A DNA stretch of 64,000 bases from an uncultured Ilyobacter sp. (GCF_963668515.1 NZ_OY764864.1:1302001-1366000), one strand, 5' to 3'. Positions 1 to 9,231 are shown, numbered from the stretch's first letter. The notes: generated by a model from the letters alone, not told the origin. Made by a program: numbers and translations.

Positions 1-2
1 TA

Positions 3-560
3 AGAGAAAACAGCAAAGAGGCTAGGGAGCTTCTTATAGATGGATTGAAAGAACTGGGAATAAAGCAGTCTCCAGAAGATATCACTGTCACATTTCTAAA
101 TCCCAGCACTACCACATGGGCTAGGAAATATTCTGAATACCTTGCACAAATGTACAAAGAAACACTAGGTATCAATGTGAAGTCTGAGTTTGTTCAGTGG
201 TCTATTTTTGAAGGAAAAGTTGCCAAACTCGATTATGACTTTGCAGGTATGGGATGGTTTGGAGACTATAATGACCCTTCAAGTTTTTTGGAGCCTTTCA
301 TAAGTGACCAAGGTTCCATTGTCACTGGATGGGAAAACATCAGGTATAACCAGCTACTAAAAAAAGCTATTATGACTCTAGATGAGGAAAAAAGATACGG
401 GTATTTCAAAGAAGCAGAGGAGATGCTTATCGAAAAAGCCGTTATTGCTCCTACAGTATTTTTAAAAAGAAGAATCTTTCACAAAAAAAATCTAAAAGGT
501 TTATTAATATCGGCATTTGGTAGCACCGACTATAAAAATGTATTTGTTGAAAAAAAATAA
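3..560 (+). CDS. Peptide-type ABC transporter substrate-binding protein, C-terminal part (5' end outside window)
   Basis: Open frame entering from the left edge (first full codon at 3) and ending at 560; the TTG at 45 is internal, not a start. About 185 residues of the C-terminal lobe of an SBP family 5 (OppA/DppA-like) protein are visible, including the typical segment LGINVKSEFVQWSIFEGKV and the aromatic stretch MGWFGDYNDPSSF that lines the peptide pocket in this family. It binds substrate outside the inner membrane and hands it to the permeases encoded just downstream. Substrate (oligopeptide, dipeptide or nickel) cannot be told from this fragment. Confidence 0.88.
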   Translation, partial: RENSKEARELLIDGLKELGIKQSPEDITVTFLNPSTTTWARKYSEYLAQMYKETLGINVKSEFVQWSIFEGKVAKLDYDFAGMGWFGDYNDPSSFLEPFISDQGSIVTGWENIRYNQLLKKAIMTLDEEKRYGYFKEAEEMLIEKAVIAPTVFLKRRIFHKKNLKGLLISAFGSTDYKNVFVEKK

Positions 561-575
561 TGAATAGCTTAAAAT

Positions 576-608
576 AGTGGTGGTATTATATAATACTGCC
601 ACTTTTAT
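576..608 (+). terminator. Intercistronic terminator/attenuator hairpin
   Basis: Arms 576-587 and 592-603 form a 12-bp stem with two G-U pairs and a 4-nt loop, followed by TTTTAT. It lies between the binding-protein gene and its permeases. Partial termination here would give more binding protein than membrane components, as is common in such operons (inference). Confidence 0.6.
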
Positions 609-620
609 ATTGGAGGAATC

Positions 621-1547
621 ATGAAAAATTTCATTTTAGGAAAAACTATAAATATGATAATAAGCCTTTTTACTGTGCTTACACTGACATTTTTTATGCT
701 AGAATCCCTTCCAGGCACTCCTCTATCACACCTAGGAAAGACTATCAACTCTCAGTCTAAACATAATTATCTGGAACACTACAACCTCAATGATCCAATT
801 TTAAAAAAATATATAGCTTTTACTAAAAATATTTTTCTTCACCGAAATTTAGGGGAATCCATGATATACCCAGGAAGGAAAGTAATAGACGAAATAAAAA
901 GATACGGCAGCACCTCTTTTTCTATGGGGATAAAAGGCATTCTCTTAGGACTGTTTATAGGGGGTGCGACAGGGATTTTTAGCATTACCGCCAATAGTAG
1001 ACTGGTCAGAAATATTTTGGTCGTTATATCCATCCTGATGGTTTCTATTCCTAGTTTTATAGTTGCGACACTTCTCTATTATATATTTATTGTCAAACTT
1101 ACAACTCTTTCAGCCCTTACCCTAGACGGAGAAAACGTAATTCTACCTGTTGTATGTGTCGCCATCTCCACAGCAGGAATATATGCAAAATATTTTAGAG
1201 AGGGAATTTTGGAAGAATTACATAAAGATTATGTCCTCCAGGCAAGGGCTAAAGGAAATACCAGATGGAGTCTTCTTAAAAAGCATGTTTTAAAAAATGC
1301 ACTTTTCCCGATGATCGCTCTTGTTCTTCCTCAGATTGCCGGAATTTTTATGGGTTTTTATGTTATTGAAAGTATTTTCTCAGTTCCAGGTTTTGGAACT
1401 GTATATATTAATTCTGTAAACAACAGAGACTATAACATGATTTTAGGGGCAACTTTAATTTTTACAATAAGCTATATTATATCTGTTTATGTTGCTGAAC
1501 TTCTTTTTATTATTGCAGACCCGAGACTGAGGAGGAAAAATGGATAA
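621..1547 (+). CDS. ABC transporter permease, OppB/DppB family
   Basis: A 308-residue inner-membrane protein that begins with a hydrophobic helix (residues about 10-30) and the family's LESLPGTPL region. The BPD_transp_1 domain follows, with the EAA loop near KDYVLQARAKGNTRWSLLKKHVLKNA, where the ATPase docks. Several further membrane spans end at the conserved ADPRLRRK. The start ATG has a GGAGG ribosome site 7 nt upstream. It overlaps the next permease gene by 8 nt, so the two are probably translationally coupled. It forms the channel with the following permease. Confidence 0.92.
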   Translation: MKNFILGKTINMIISLFTVLTLTFFMLESLPGTPLSHLGKTINSQSKHNYLEHYNLNDPILKKYIAFTKNIFLHRNLGESMIYPGRKVIDEIKRYGSTSFSMGIKGILLGLFIGGATGIFSITANSRLVRNILVVISILMVSIPSFIVATLLYYIFIVKLTTLSALTLDGENVILPVVCVAISTAGIYAKYFREGILEELHKDYVLQARAKGNTRWSLLKKHVLKNALFPMIALVLPQIAGIFMGFYVIESIFSVPGFGTVYINSVNNRDYNMILGATLIFTISYIISVYVAELLFIIADPRLRRKNG

Positions 1548-2415
1548 ATTCGACAAATTAAGCAATTATTCCTCTGATGAAAAATATTTAAAAAATAAAA
1601 AAAAGAATTATGACTCCGTGTTGTTATGTGAGATTGGTTTTATTGTTTTTATTATTCTTTTATCATTTATAATACCAGACCACCTCTCGGAAAACAGATG
1701 GGATATGAATATGCTACCATCTTCAGAACATCTCTTTGGTACCGATGACCTTGGTAGAGATATATTTTTCAGAACCCTGAAGGGAACCAAAATATCAATG
1801 ACTATAGCAATTTTTGGAGGGCTGATAGAACTTTTTATCGGTGGAGGATACGGGGCTATAGCCGGCTATATGGGAGGAAAAACTGAATTTCTTATGATGA
1901 GAATTTTAGATGTATTTTCATCTATACCCTACCTTGTGCTAGTGACTCTTATCCCTATTTTCCTTGGAAGAAACCTTTTGGGAATTACCGTTGCCATCAC
2001 CTTTACAGGATGGTTTTCCACTGGAAGGGTAATAAGGGGAGAAGTTTTGCATCTGAAGGAGGAAAATTATGTAAAAGCCTCAAAATTAATGGGTGCATCT
2101 CCATTTTCAGTTATAAAAAATCATATATTCCCAAATTTAATAGGGATATTATCGGCCTCTGTTATCATGAATATACCAAAGTATATTTTTGCAGAAGCTT
2201 TTCTACAAATTTTAGGTCTTGGGCTTGGGTATCCAAATATAACATGGGGAATGTTGATCGCAGGCTCTCAGGAGAACCTCTTCTTTTATCCCTATCAAAT
2301 TATTTTCCCAAGCATTATACTGGTAACCGTCATTTTTATAATAACTCATATTGGAGAACGAATTAAAAAACTTGTAAACGGCAGCAGGCTTCACTGGAAG
2401 GGATACTATGGATAA
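1540..2415 (+). CDS. ABC transporter permease, OppC/DppC family
   Basis: A 291-residue permease. A charged N-terminus leads into a membrane span at about residues 28-46, then the OppC N-terminal signature SEHLFGTDDLGRDIFFR, the BPD_transp_1 core, and an EAA loop near EENYVKASKLMGASPFSVI. It overlaps its neighbours by 8 nt on both sides. It pairs with the OppB-like permease to form the translocation pore for peptides or similar solutes. Confidence 0.92.
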   Translation: MDKFDKLSNYSSDEKYLKNKKKNYDSVLLCEIGFIVFIILLSFIIPDHLSENRWDMNMLPSSEHLFGTDDLGRDIFFRTLKGTKISMTIAIFGGLIELFIGGGYGAIAGYMGGKTEFLMMRILDVFSSIPYLVLVTLIPIFLGRNLLGITVAITFTGWFSTGRVIRGEVLHLKEENYVKASKLMGASPFSVIKNHIFPNLIGILSASVIMNIPKYIFAEAFLQILGLGLGYPNITWGMLIAGSQENLFFYPYQIIFPSIILVTVIFIITHIGERIKKLVNGSRLHWKGYYG

Positions 2416-3352
2416 GCTGCTTCAAATAAGAAATCTTTCTGTGAAGCTTGGAAAAAAAGAAGTGATAAAAAATCTTAGCCTGGATATTAAAAGAGGCGAA
2501 GTAGTGGCCCTGGTAGGTGAATCAGGGAGTGGAAAAAGTACCCTTGCCAGAACTATAATGGGATTCGAAAAAAAATTCAAGGGTGAAATTTTCTTTAAAA
2601 ACAGAAGAATTGATATTTTAAATGACAGAGAATATTCAAAAATAAGAGGAAAAGACATTGCAATGGTTTTTCAAAACTCAATGAACGCATTTAATCCAAC
2701 AATTCGGACGGGGTCTCAGATAGAAGAACCCCTATACATTCACACAGAAGAAAAAAAGAGAACAGCTTTTGAAAAGGTGTATTCAGCCCTTGAAAAATTA
2801 AATTTAGATAAAAAAAGAGCCTATTCCTCCTTTCCTCATGAACTTTCAGGTGGCATGAAACAACGGGCGGCCTTTGCCATGGGATCGATCTGTGACCCGG
2901 AAATTTTGATTTTAGACGAGGTTACCACTGCCATCGACATAGTAAATTTCCGTACAATCACCGCCTCTGTGAGGGAGAGAAAAAAGAAATCTGGAGTACT
3001 ATTGATTACCCACAATATGAATCTTGCCAGAACTCTCGCAGACAGGATCGCAGTTATAAAAAACGGTGTGGTCATCGAAGAGGGAGAAAATATCCTCAAT
3101 GATCCCCTGCACCCATATACGAAACTCCTAGTCTCCTCAGAACTCACCACCTCGTGTAAGAGAAAAAAAATAAAAATCCCAGTGTACAACAAGACTGACA
3201 GGGAATCTGCCGGCTGCCCCTTCGCACCGAACTGTTTTGACGCCATGAAGATATGCATGGAAGAGGTTGGGTATGAAAAAAAAATAAATAACAGAATTAT
3301 TAGATGCTGGAAGTACCACCCAAACTGTTTGAGGAGGAAAGATTGTGAGTAA
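2408..3352 (+). CDS. ABC transporter ATP-binding protein, OppD/DppD family
   Basis: A 314-residue ATPase. Walker A is GESGSGKST, the ABC signature is LSGGMKQR, Walker B is ILILDEV and the switch His is in LLITHN. The C-terminal oligopeptide extension contains cysteines (CPFAPNC, MKIC, IIRC) in the pattern that in OppD-type proteins can hold an Fe-S cluster. It overlaps both neighbours by 8 nt. One of two motor subunits of the importer. Confidence 0.92.
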   Translation: MDKLLQIRNLSVKLGKKEVIKNLSLDIKRGEVVALVGESGSGKSTLARTIMGFEKKFKGEIFFKNRRIDILNDREYSKIRGKDIAMVFQNSMNAFNPTIRTGSQIEEPLYIHTEEKKRTAFEKVYSALEKLNLDKKRAYSSFPHELSGGMKQRAAFAMGSICDPEILILDEVTTAIDIVNFRTITASVRERKKKSGVLLITHNMNLARTLADRIAVIKNGVVIEEGENILNDPLHPYTKLLVSSELTTSCKRKKIKIPVYNKTDRESAGCPFAPNCFDAMKICMEEVGYEKKINNRIIRCWKYHPNCLRRKDCE

Positions 3353-4094
3353 GCTCTTTGATATAAAAAATCTCACTGTAAAATTTAACAAAGGGTCCTT
3401 TAAGGCCCTTGACGGGGTAAACCTCTGCCTAAAAAAAGGGGAGATACTAGGAGTTCTAGGGGAAAGTGGTGGAGGTAAGTCAACTTTGGCAAACTCCATG
3501 ACACTTTTAAATGATCGGTATACCGGTGAAATACTGTATAGGGGGAAAGAGATAAAGTCCATGAACTCCAGGGAAAAAAAGATTTTTTCCAAGGAAGTTC
3601 AGCTTATATTTCAGGATCCATATTCCTCACTCAATCCAAAAATGAGATTAAAAGATATAATTCTTGAGGGGGCGTTCATCCACGGACTTATTCCAAAGAA
3701 TGCCAGCGACGGTTTTGTAAAAAAGCTTTTAAAGAAGGTGGGTTTAAAAGAAAATTACTTGGATAGATATCCCGGCGAACTCTCGGGGGGAGAAAGGCAA
3801 AAGGCAGCTATAGCAAGGGCACTGGCCCTTTTTCCAGATGTCATCATATTTGATGAGGCAACTACAAACCTAGACCTCGTAAGTCAAAGAGAGATATTGA
3901 ATATCATACTTGAACTTCAAAAGTCCGGGGTCACCTGTGCAGTCATATCACACAACCTTCCTCTGATAAATATAATCTCCGACAGGGTTATAGTCATAAA
4001 CAAAGGTAAAATAAAAGAAGAGGGTAAGACAGAAGATGTTTTCTCAGCTCCAAAAAGTAAATATCTAAAAGAGACTATTAATAACAAAATATGA
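3345..4094 (+). CDS. ABC transporter ATP-binding protein, OppF/DppF family
   Basis: A 249-residue ATPase with a GTG start after the ribosome site GGAGG. Walker A GESGGGKST, signature LSGGERQK, Walker B VIIFDEAT and switch His in VISHN are all present. It is shorter than OppD and lacks most of the C-terminal oligopeptide extension, as in many DppF/NikE-type subunits. Last gene of the operon; its TGA lies inside the following terminator stem. Confidence 0.9.
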   Translation: MSKLFDIKNLTVKFNKGSFKALDGVNLCLKKGEILGVLGESGGGKSTLANSMTLLNDRYTGEILYRGKEIKSMNSREKKIFSKEVQLIFQDPYSSLNPKMRLKDIILEGAFIHGLIPKNASDGFVKKLLKKVGLKENYLDRYPGELSGGERQKAAIARALALFPDVIIFDEATTNLDLVSQREILNIILELQKSGVTCAVISHNLPLINIISDRVIVINKGKIKEEGKTEDVFSAPKSKYLKETINNKI

Positions 4095-4130
4095 TGAAAG
4101 GTTCAAAACTTCTGAACCTTTCATCATATT
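4088..4130. terminator. Bidirectional terminator between convergent genes
   Basis: Perfect 18-bp inverted repeat (4088-4105 and 4113-4130) with a 7-nt loop. The stem holds the stop codon of the + strand ATPase gene and the start of the stop codon of the - strand LolA-like gene, so one hairpin can serve both convergent operons. There is no long T run; the T-rich flanks are modest. Confidence 0.75.
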
Positions 4131-4854
4131 AGTTTCTTCTTTCTAAATTTTTAAGGGTGAACACAGATTTGGGGATATCCGGATCGATAATTATATTATT
4201 TAGGATGATTTCCGTGTAGGAGTTTTCTCTTATTTTGTCTTCCATCCTGAATTTTGTTATGTAATATCTATCTCCTATCCACATGGCATCATCTACATAA
4301 AATACCTTGAGAAGCTTCCCAGAAAGGGCATACATCTCGGATCTTATCAGGATATAATTTTCCCTATCCACCTCTATAACCCTTTTGTAGTAGGCCGTGT
4401 CCTGTCCCTCTCTCGCTATTAGCTCGAGAATATAGGAGTTATCTGACTCTTCCAGTATTTTTGAGGTATAGAGGTCTGTGAGATGACTTCTGTCAGTCTG
4501 GTCTTCATAGGATATATCGCTTCCCATCATATTTTGTCTCAACATATGCCCGGAGATTTTCACTGTTCTGTCTGCCTTGGGGAGAAATATCCAAAGATTT
4601 TCACCATTTCTTAAGTACTTTGTCCCCTTGTCCCTCGGTGGTGATGTAAACTCAATAAAAGCCAAGTCCTTCCCCACTGCCTGAATCTCCATATTTTTTA
4701 CAAATTTTTTATTTTTTTTATGGATGATCATCTCTCCATGATATTTTATAGAGCTAGGAGTCATATTGTAGTCCACTCTTTCTAATATCTCTTCTGCTGT
4801 AATTGCAAATAAAAAAACTGGAAAAATCAGATATATAATAAAATATTTTTTCAT
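4129..4854 (-). CDS. LolA-like outer-membrane lipoprotein-sorting protein
   Basis: A 241-residue exported protein with a signal peptide (residues 1-17, ending LFA). The body matches the LolA-like family found beside ABC permeases, including the marker RQNMMGSDISYEDQ and the strand pattern of an open beta-sheet that carries acyl chains. Last gene of an operon with two FtsX-type permeases and a LolD-like ATPase, so it probably takes a lipid or lipoprotein extracted from the inner membrane across the periplasm. It is more like the LolA-like proteins of such clusters than canonical LolA; substrate unknown. Confidence 0.78.
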   Translation of the reverse strand: MKKYFIIYLIFPVFLFAITAEEILERVDYNMTPSSIKYHGEMIIHKKNKKFVKNMEIQAVGKDLAFIEFTSPPRDKGTKYLRNGENLWIFLPKADRTVKISGHMLRQNMMGSDISYEDQTDRSHLTDLYTSKILEESDNSYILELIAREGQDTAYYKRVIEVDRENYILIRSEMYALSGKLLKVFYVDDAMWIGDRYYITKFRMEDKIRENSYTEIILNNIIIDPDIPKSVFTLKNLERRN

Positions 4855-4864
4855 AAAACTCCTC

Positions 4865-6079
4865 CTACCTGCTTCTAAGATTATCCACAGCTTCTTTTTT
4901 TATTTCCGGAGTTACTGTTATAAAAGTTACAAAAACAGATACTATAGATCCCAATAAAAAAGCAAAGATAAGAAGTCTCCAGCTAAAAAACATATAAATG
5001 GTACTCTGAATATTCATAGCATCAGAAACAGTCTCCAAAACTTCTCCAAGCCTTATACCCTTTACTGAAAAATAATATACAATAGTACCTCCTATTACAA
5101 TTCCAAGCATAGATGCAAAAGCCCCTATAAGACCTCCTTCGAGACAGAAAAGATTCCTTATTTCAGAATTTCTCATCCCTTGGGACTTTAGGACTCCGAT
5201 CTCTTTTCTTCTTTCAAAAACCACCATCATCATTGTATTAGTGATACCTATTCCGGAAAGGAGACTCAATATTACAGTGAATATCAATTTTACAACTGGA
5301 AAAACCGATGACATATATTCATTTATCCCTATCTCACTCCAGAGTTTTACCAGATAATTTTTCCCGAGTTCCGATACAAGCATTTTTTTATAATCTTCAG
5401 AGTCCTTTTCTGGCTCGGGATAGAGAAGAAATTCAGTCACCGCCCCGTCCATATCCAACAGGTACTGAGCATCTTTTAGAGTAATATAAAAACTCCTATT
5501 GAGCCGTCCGTTATCCATCTTATAAAATCCGACTATTTTATAATTAAGAGCTGAAATAGACCTGTCCTGGGTAAAAGTAAGGACAGTAACAGACTCTCCT
5601 ATTTCTAATCCGAGTTTCTCTTTTACCTTACTTCCTATTATTATCTCCCCATTTTTTTCAAAGTCTAAAAATCTCCCCTCGTAAATAAAATTATCAAACT
5701 CTATTATCTTTCTGTCCTCTTTTTCAATTCCAACTCCCATGGCTCTCTCGTCTTTATCATGAGAAAAAATCATTGCCCCAAATTTTATCCTTCCAATGGC
5801 AGTTCCCTTAAAATCTTTGAGATATTTCTGAATTTCCTCAGAAGATATATTAGAGGATATATCCAGGGATTTTTCTTTTAGCTGAAAATCCGAAGCAGTC
5901 ACCCTCACAATTCCAGTGAGCTTCTTTCCCTCCTCTGTAAACATTCTTTCCACTCCATATACCCAGCCTAAGCCAACTGTGACTCCCATTATGCCCACCA
6001 TGGTGGAGATCACCGTGAGAAAGGACCTTCTTTTGTTTCTAAATATATTTCTAAAGGCTATTTTCAACATGACCTTCAC
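4865..6079 (-). CDS. ABC transporter permease, FtsX/LolE-MacB family
   Basis: A 404-residue membrane protein: one N-terminal span (residues 17-38) after the RNIFRNKRRSFLT motif, a periplasmic MacB_PCD domain (about 45-260), then three C-terminal spans of an FtsX domain. The cytoplasmic coupling region reads FERRKEIGVLKSQGMRNSEI, typical of LolC/LolE/MacB. It overlaps the upstream permease by 4 nt. Type VII ABC systems use such permeases for mechanotransmission, extracting lipids or lipoproteins rather than pumping through a channel. Confidence 0.88.
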   Translation of the reverse strand: MKVMLKIAFRNIFRNKRRSFLTVISTMVGIMGVTVGLGWVYGVERMFTEEGKKLTGIVRVTASDFQLKEKSLDISSNISSEEIQKYLKDFKGTAIGRIKFGAMIFSHDKDERAMGVGIEKEDRKIIEFDNFIYEGRFLDFEKNGEIIIGSKVKEKLGLEIGESVTVLTFTQDRSISALNYKIVGFYKMDNGRLNRSFYITLKDAQYLLDMDGAVTEFLLYPEPEKDSEDYKKMLVSELGKNYLVKLWSEIGINEYMSSVFPVVKLIFTVILSLLSGIGITNTMMMVVFERRKEIGVLKSQGMRNSEIRNLFCLEGGLIGAFASMLGIVIGGTIVYYFSVKGIRLGEVLETVSDAMNIQSTIYMFFSWRLLIFAFLLGSIVSVFVTFITVTPEIKKEAVDNLRSR

Positions 6080-7269
6080 CGGTCCTTTATAGCTTCTGAA
6101 GGGTCTAATCTTATGGATTTCATCGCAGGATATATTGAAGCAACTGCAGAAAAAAGGATTCCCACAATAAATATAATTAGGGACTTCTCTAAATCAAAAT
6201 AAAGATAAAGTCGATCTGAAAAGGGGATGTTTATTCCTAGGTCGCTACTTTTTATTGCTATTTGTATCCCGTTGTTTTGGTAATATTTAGTGGTTATAGC
6301 TCCAAAAAGAAAGCCTATAAAACTTCCCAAGCTCCCTACAAAGGTACCCTCACCTAGAAAGAGAAGTAAAATTTCCCTGTTATTCATACCATTTGCCATC
6401 ATTATGCCTATCTCTTTTTGACGTTCTAGCATGGCCATGAGCATTGTATTGGCTATTGTCACACCTGCCATGACTAGGATGGTCATGCTTATTATGGCAA
6501 AGGCTTTTCTTCTTATAGAAGTTATCCTAAGTATGTCCTTTATCTCTTCCTGCCAGGGAATAAAATCTATCTGCAGTTTTTTCAGACTTTCAACTTCTTC
6601 ATCAGTCAGTAGAGTTTTTACAGCTATATCATTTACAAAAGGTGTGTCTGCAAATCTATGGGCAAAATCTAGATCGATAAAAATACTGCTGCTGTCCATA
6701 AGGGTGTTCCCGGTTTTTATTATCCCCGTTATAACGAGACTGTATGCGTTTATACTCTGTGATGCAGTTCTTGCTATGAGGGTCACCTCGTCCCCTATAC
6801 CCAGATCCAGAAGCCTTGCCATCTCCAGTCCTATGACCAGTGAATTCTCGTTATCCACAAAGGACCCCTCGACCATGTAATTGTCCCTTTCAAATACCAG
6901 GTTTTCTTTTTGAGATTCGACCCCTATAAACTGAGCTATAAGTTCCTCCCTGCCGTCAGTTATATTCCCCTTAAACAGAAGCCTCTTACTGTAATCTTTA
7001 TTTTTTAGTATTTTCTCTATCTTTTCTAGATTTTCTATGGGATATTCCAGCTGGTCGTTATCATCTTTTTCTAGATAAAAATCCTTACCGTATATCTTAT
7101 AATGGGATGTGTCTGTTTTTATGTAAATATCAGTTATTTGATTTTCCAGCCCTGAATTCAGACCCTCACCTAAAATTGCAAGGTATATCCCCACAATCAT
7201 TGTTATCAAGGTGAGAACAGTTCTTTTCTTATACCTGAATATATTTCTAAAGATCATTTTCAATATCAT
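6076..7269 (-). CDS. ABC transporter permease, FtsX/LolC-MacB family
   Basis: A 397-residue paralogue of the next permease, with the same one-plus-three membrane topology. It has an N-terminal RNIFRYKKRTVLTL anchor, a periplasmic MacB_PCD domain, the coupling segment LERQKEIGIMMANGMNNREI and a final span ending SIYPAMKSIRLDPSEAI. It overlaps both neighbours by 4 nt. The two permeases probably form a heterodimer like LolC-LolE. Confidence 0.88.
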   Translation of the reverse strand: MILKMIFRNIFRYKKRTVLTLITMIVGIYLAILGEGLNSGLENQITDIYIKTDTSHYKIYGKDFYLEKDDNDQLEYPIENLEKIEKILKNKDYSKRLLFKGNITDGREELIAQFIGVESQKENLVFERDNYMVEGSFVDNENSLVIGLEMARLLDLGIGDEVTLIARTASQSINAYSLVITGIIKTGNTLMDSSSIFIDLDFAHRFADTPFVNDIAVKTLLTDEEVESLKKLQIDFIPWQEEIKDILRITSIRRKAFAIISMTILVMAGVTIANTMLMAMLERQKEIGIMMANGMNNREILLLFLGEGTFVGSLGSFIGFLFGAITTKYYQNNGIQIAIKSSDLGINIPFSDRLYLYFDLEKSLIIFIVGILFSAVASIYPAMKSIRLDPSEAIKDR

Positions 7270-7949
7270 GATGAGTCACCCTCTTTGATTCCGTCTCGAA
7301 GCCTTATAACTCGTTTTGCTTTTTCAATTATTTTGAGATCATGAGAGGAAAAAATAAAGGTTATATTGTGTTCCTCATTGAGTTTTTTCATCATTGCAAG
7401 AATGGACTCACCTGTCACACTGTCTAGGTTTGCCGTAGGTTCATCTGCCAGTATAATACTTGGTTTTTTTACCAGAGCCCGGGCCACTGCAACCCTTTGC
7501 TGCTGCCCCCCGGAAATTTCAGAGGGCCTTCTGTCTCTTAGTTCATAAATATCCATCTCTTTTAAAATAGTTTCCACCATCTCTTTCTTTGTGCCTTTAT
7601 CGTAAGTCCCTAGAAGGTCTAGAGAAAACTCCACGTTCTCATATACTGTCAGCACAGGAATAAGGCTGTAGTCCTGAAATATAAACCCTATCTTTTCCCT
7701 CCTAAAATTTGAAGCATCCTTAGGTTTTAAAAGGGAAAGGTCAACTCCGTCCACCACAGCCTCGCCAGAGGTGGCTCTGTCCATAGCCCCTATAATATTT
7801 AAAAGGGTAGTCTTTCCTGACCCTGAAGGTCCAGCCAAAACTGTGAACTCACCCTTTTGAATATCAAGACTTATGCCATTTAGAGCCTTAACTTCTAGAG
7901 CACCTTTTAGATAAATCTTTTTTATATTTTTAAGACTCACTATAGCCAT
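7266..7949 (-). CDS. ABC transporter ATP-binding protein, LolD/MacB family
   Basis: A 227-residue ATPase of the LolD/MacB/FtsE subfamily. Walker A is GPSGSGKTT, the signature is ISGGQQQR, Walker B is IILADEPTANLD and the switch His is in SSHD. It overlaps the first permease gene by 4 nt and follows the beta-barrel gene by 12 nt, so all five genes look co-transcribed. It powers the FtsX-type permease pair. Confidence 0.92.
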   Translation of the reverse strand: MAIVSLKNIKKIYLKGALEVKALNGISLDIQKGEFTVLAGPSGSGKTTLLNIIGAMDRATSGEAVVDGVDLSLLKPKDASNFRREKIGFIFQDYSLIPVLTVYENVEFSLDLLGTYDKGTKKEMVETILKEMDIYELRDRRPSEISGGQQQRVAVARALVKKPSIILADEPTANLDSVTGESILAMMKKLNEEHNITFIFSSHDLKIIEKAKRVIRLRDGIKEGDSS

Positions 7950-7961
7950 CCTCTGCCTCCT

Positions 7962-8936
7962 CTAAAAAAATCCTTGGATCTCAAAAACCACTTCACTGTC
8001 TAACTCTTCTTCGTAGGAGTATTGGTACAAACCCCTAAAATTATTATAATAATTATAAGATACCTGAATATTGAAATAATCATTTAATTTACAGGTAAGG
8101 CCTGACCTCACATAGAGATAGCTTATTTTCCCGTCTACGAGTAAACTCTGAAAAACCTCTATGTCTTCACTGACCACATAGTTGTATCTGAGATAAAGAG
8201 CAACTATGTCTTCCTCTTTTATATATATGGTCTCTGCCAGGGTATATAGTAGATTTCCCGCTAGATCAAAGCTGTAGTCTCCTCCTAACACAACTGCATT
8301 CTGGTCTAGCTCATCTGATTCTCTGTGTATAAGCTGCGACCAGATTCCTATGCCGGCATCTCCCTTTACCTCCAGTACCACATCTTCATTCTTGACTGCT
8401 TCTCCCACAAAATTTCTTTTGTCATAATGAAAATAATTTGCCATGAATTCATAGTTGTCCACCAAGAAAGTGTAACGGGCCCCTATATTGTCATCCCTGG
8501 CTGTGTTTTTAAAAATTACCCCTTCAAGACGGGACATATTTTCTAAATTATATTTCATCCTCATTGAATCGATCCCGTCCTTATCACTTCTAGGATTTTC
8601 GAGATCAACTTCATTAAAAACATCTGCTCCATTGAAAATATAGGCACTTCCCCAGACTATCATCTGCCGACCTGCACTAAAGGTGGTAGAATCACCATAG
8701 AGTTCGAAATAACCTCTATACAACTTTAGGTATTTCTCTGAATCATCAGTAGCCTTTAGAGATACCTGTGAATAAAAATTCTCCTCCTGATGCTCTGCTC
8801 CTAATATAAGCTCTATAGAACCGTAGCTGCTATTGTAAGATTTAAATCTTTGGGTCCCCTCTACCTCCCCAAAGTAATCTAGCGAGAAAACTTCAGAAAA
8901 AATAATTAAAAACATAAAAACATATAATCTTTTCAT
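7962..8936 (-). CDS. Predicted outer-membrane beta-barrel protein
   Basis: About 324 residues from the ATG at 8936, preferred over an upstream in-frame GTG or ATG because it gives a clean signal peptide (MKRLYVFMFLIIFSEVFS) and a GGTGGGG ribosome site. The mature part is made of short alternating strands rich in Tyr and charged residues, and ends in Phe-Phe as many outer-membrane barrels do. The segment GRQMIVWGSAYIFNGADVFN resembles DUF1302-type barrel proteins, which often accompany lipid-export systems. First gene of the LolCDE-like operon, so it may be the outer-membrane end of that pathway (inference). Confidence 0.7.
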   Translation of the reverse strand: MKRLYVFMFLIIFSEVFSLDYFGEVEGTQRFKSYNSSYGSIELILGAEHQEENFYSQVSLKATDDSEKYLKLYRGYFELYGDSTTFSAGRQMIVWGSAYIFNGADVFNEVDLENPRSDKDGIDSMRMKYNLENMSRLEGVIFKNTARDDNIGARYTFLVDNYEFMANYFHYDKRNFVGEAVKNEDVVLEVKGDAGIGIWSQLIHRESDELDQNAVVLGGDYSFDLAGNLLYTLAETIYIKEEDIVALYLRYNYVVSEDIEVFQSLLVDGKISYLYVRSGLTCKLNDYFNIQVSYNYYNNFRGLYQYSYEEELDSEVVFEIQGFF

Positions 8937-9026
8937 CTGTTTTCCCCACCTTTTCAAAAGAATAAAAATTCCCGCTCTCATTTATTCTATTCTGACTTAT
9001 AAATAAATTCCTTTGACCCTTTAAAT

Positions 9027-9056
9027 ATTATAATACACACAAAAAAAGACCGGTCA
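9027..9056 (-). promoter_or_regulatory. Probable promoter of the LolCDE-like operon
   Basis: On the - strand a TATAAT (plus 9027-9032) is preceded by an 18-nt spacer and TGACCG (plus 9051-9056). The upstream half overlaps the 8-bp palindrome GACCGGTC. It sits about 90 nt before the barrel gene start. The -35 match is weak. Confidence 0.4.
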
Positions 9057-9231
9057 GATAGGAAGATACTCCTCCTTCACTCTCACTAGAAGTTCCCTCA
9101 TCTCCTTTATAAACTTAAACTGAACAAACCTATTTACTATGGTAAAGTCCAGCCCCAATAAGTAAAACAATAAGTACATAGGACCAAAGTATCGTCTTTC
9201 CAGTGTTAATAATCCACGTCAAAACTCCCAA
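9054..9231 (-). pseudogene. Remnant of an AGCS (sodium:alanine/glycine) symporter
   Basis: From a TTG at 9231 with a GGAGGG site upstream, the frame encodes the N-terminus of an AGCS symporter (WIINTGKTILW, then SYVLIVLLIGAGLY), then drifts into HSK and a stop at 9130. In the next frame the sequence continues exactly where the family should: FTIVNRFVQFKFIKEMRELL, ending with TGA at 9054-9056. Only about 60 of the usual 450-500 residues remain. This indicates a small deletion near 9145 (about 4 nt fits) plus loss of the remaining gene. Identification rests on recalled family patterns. Confidence 0.72.

Noticed and set aside
2010..2366. 118-residue + strand frame inside the OppC-like permease gene
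   Set aside because: Alternate frame of a well-supported permease gene.
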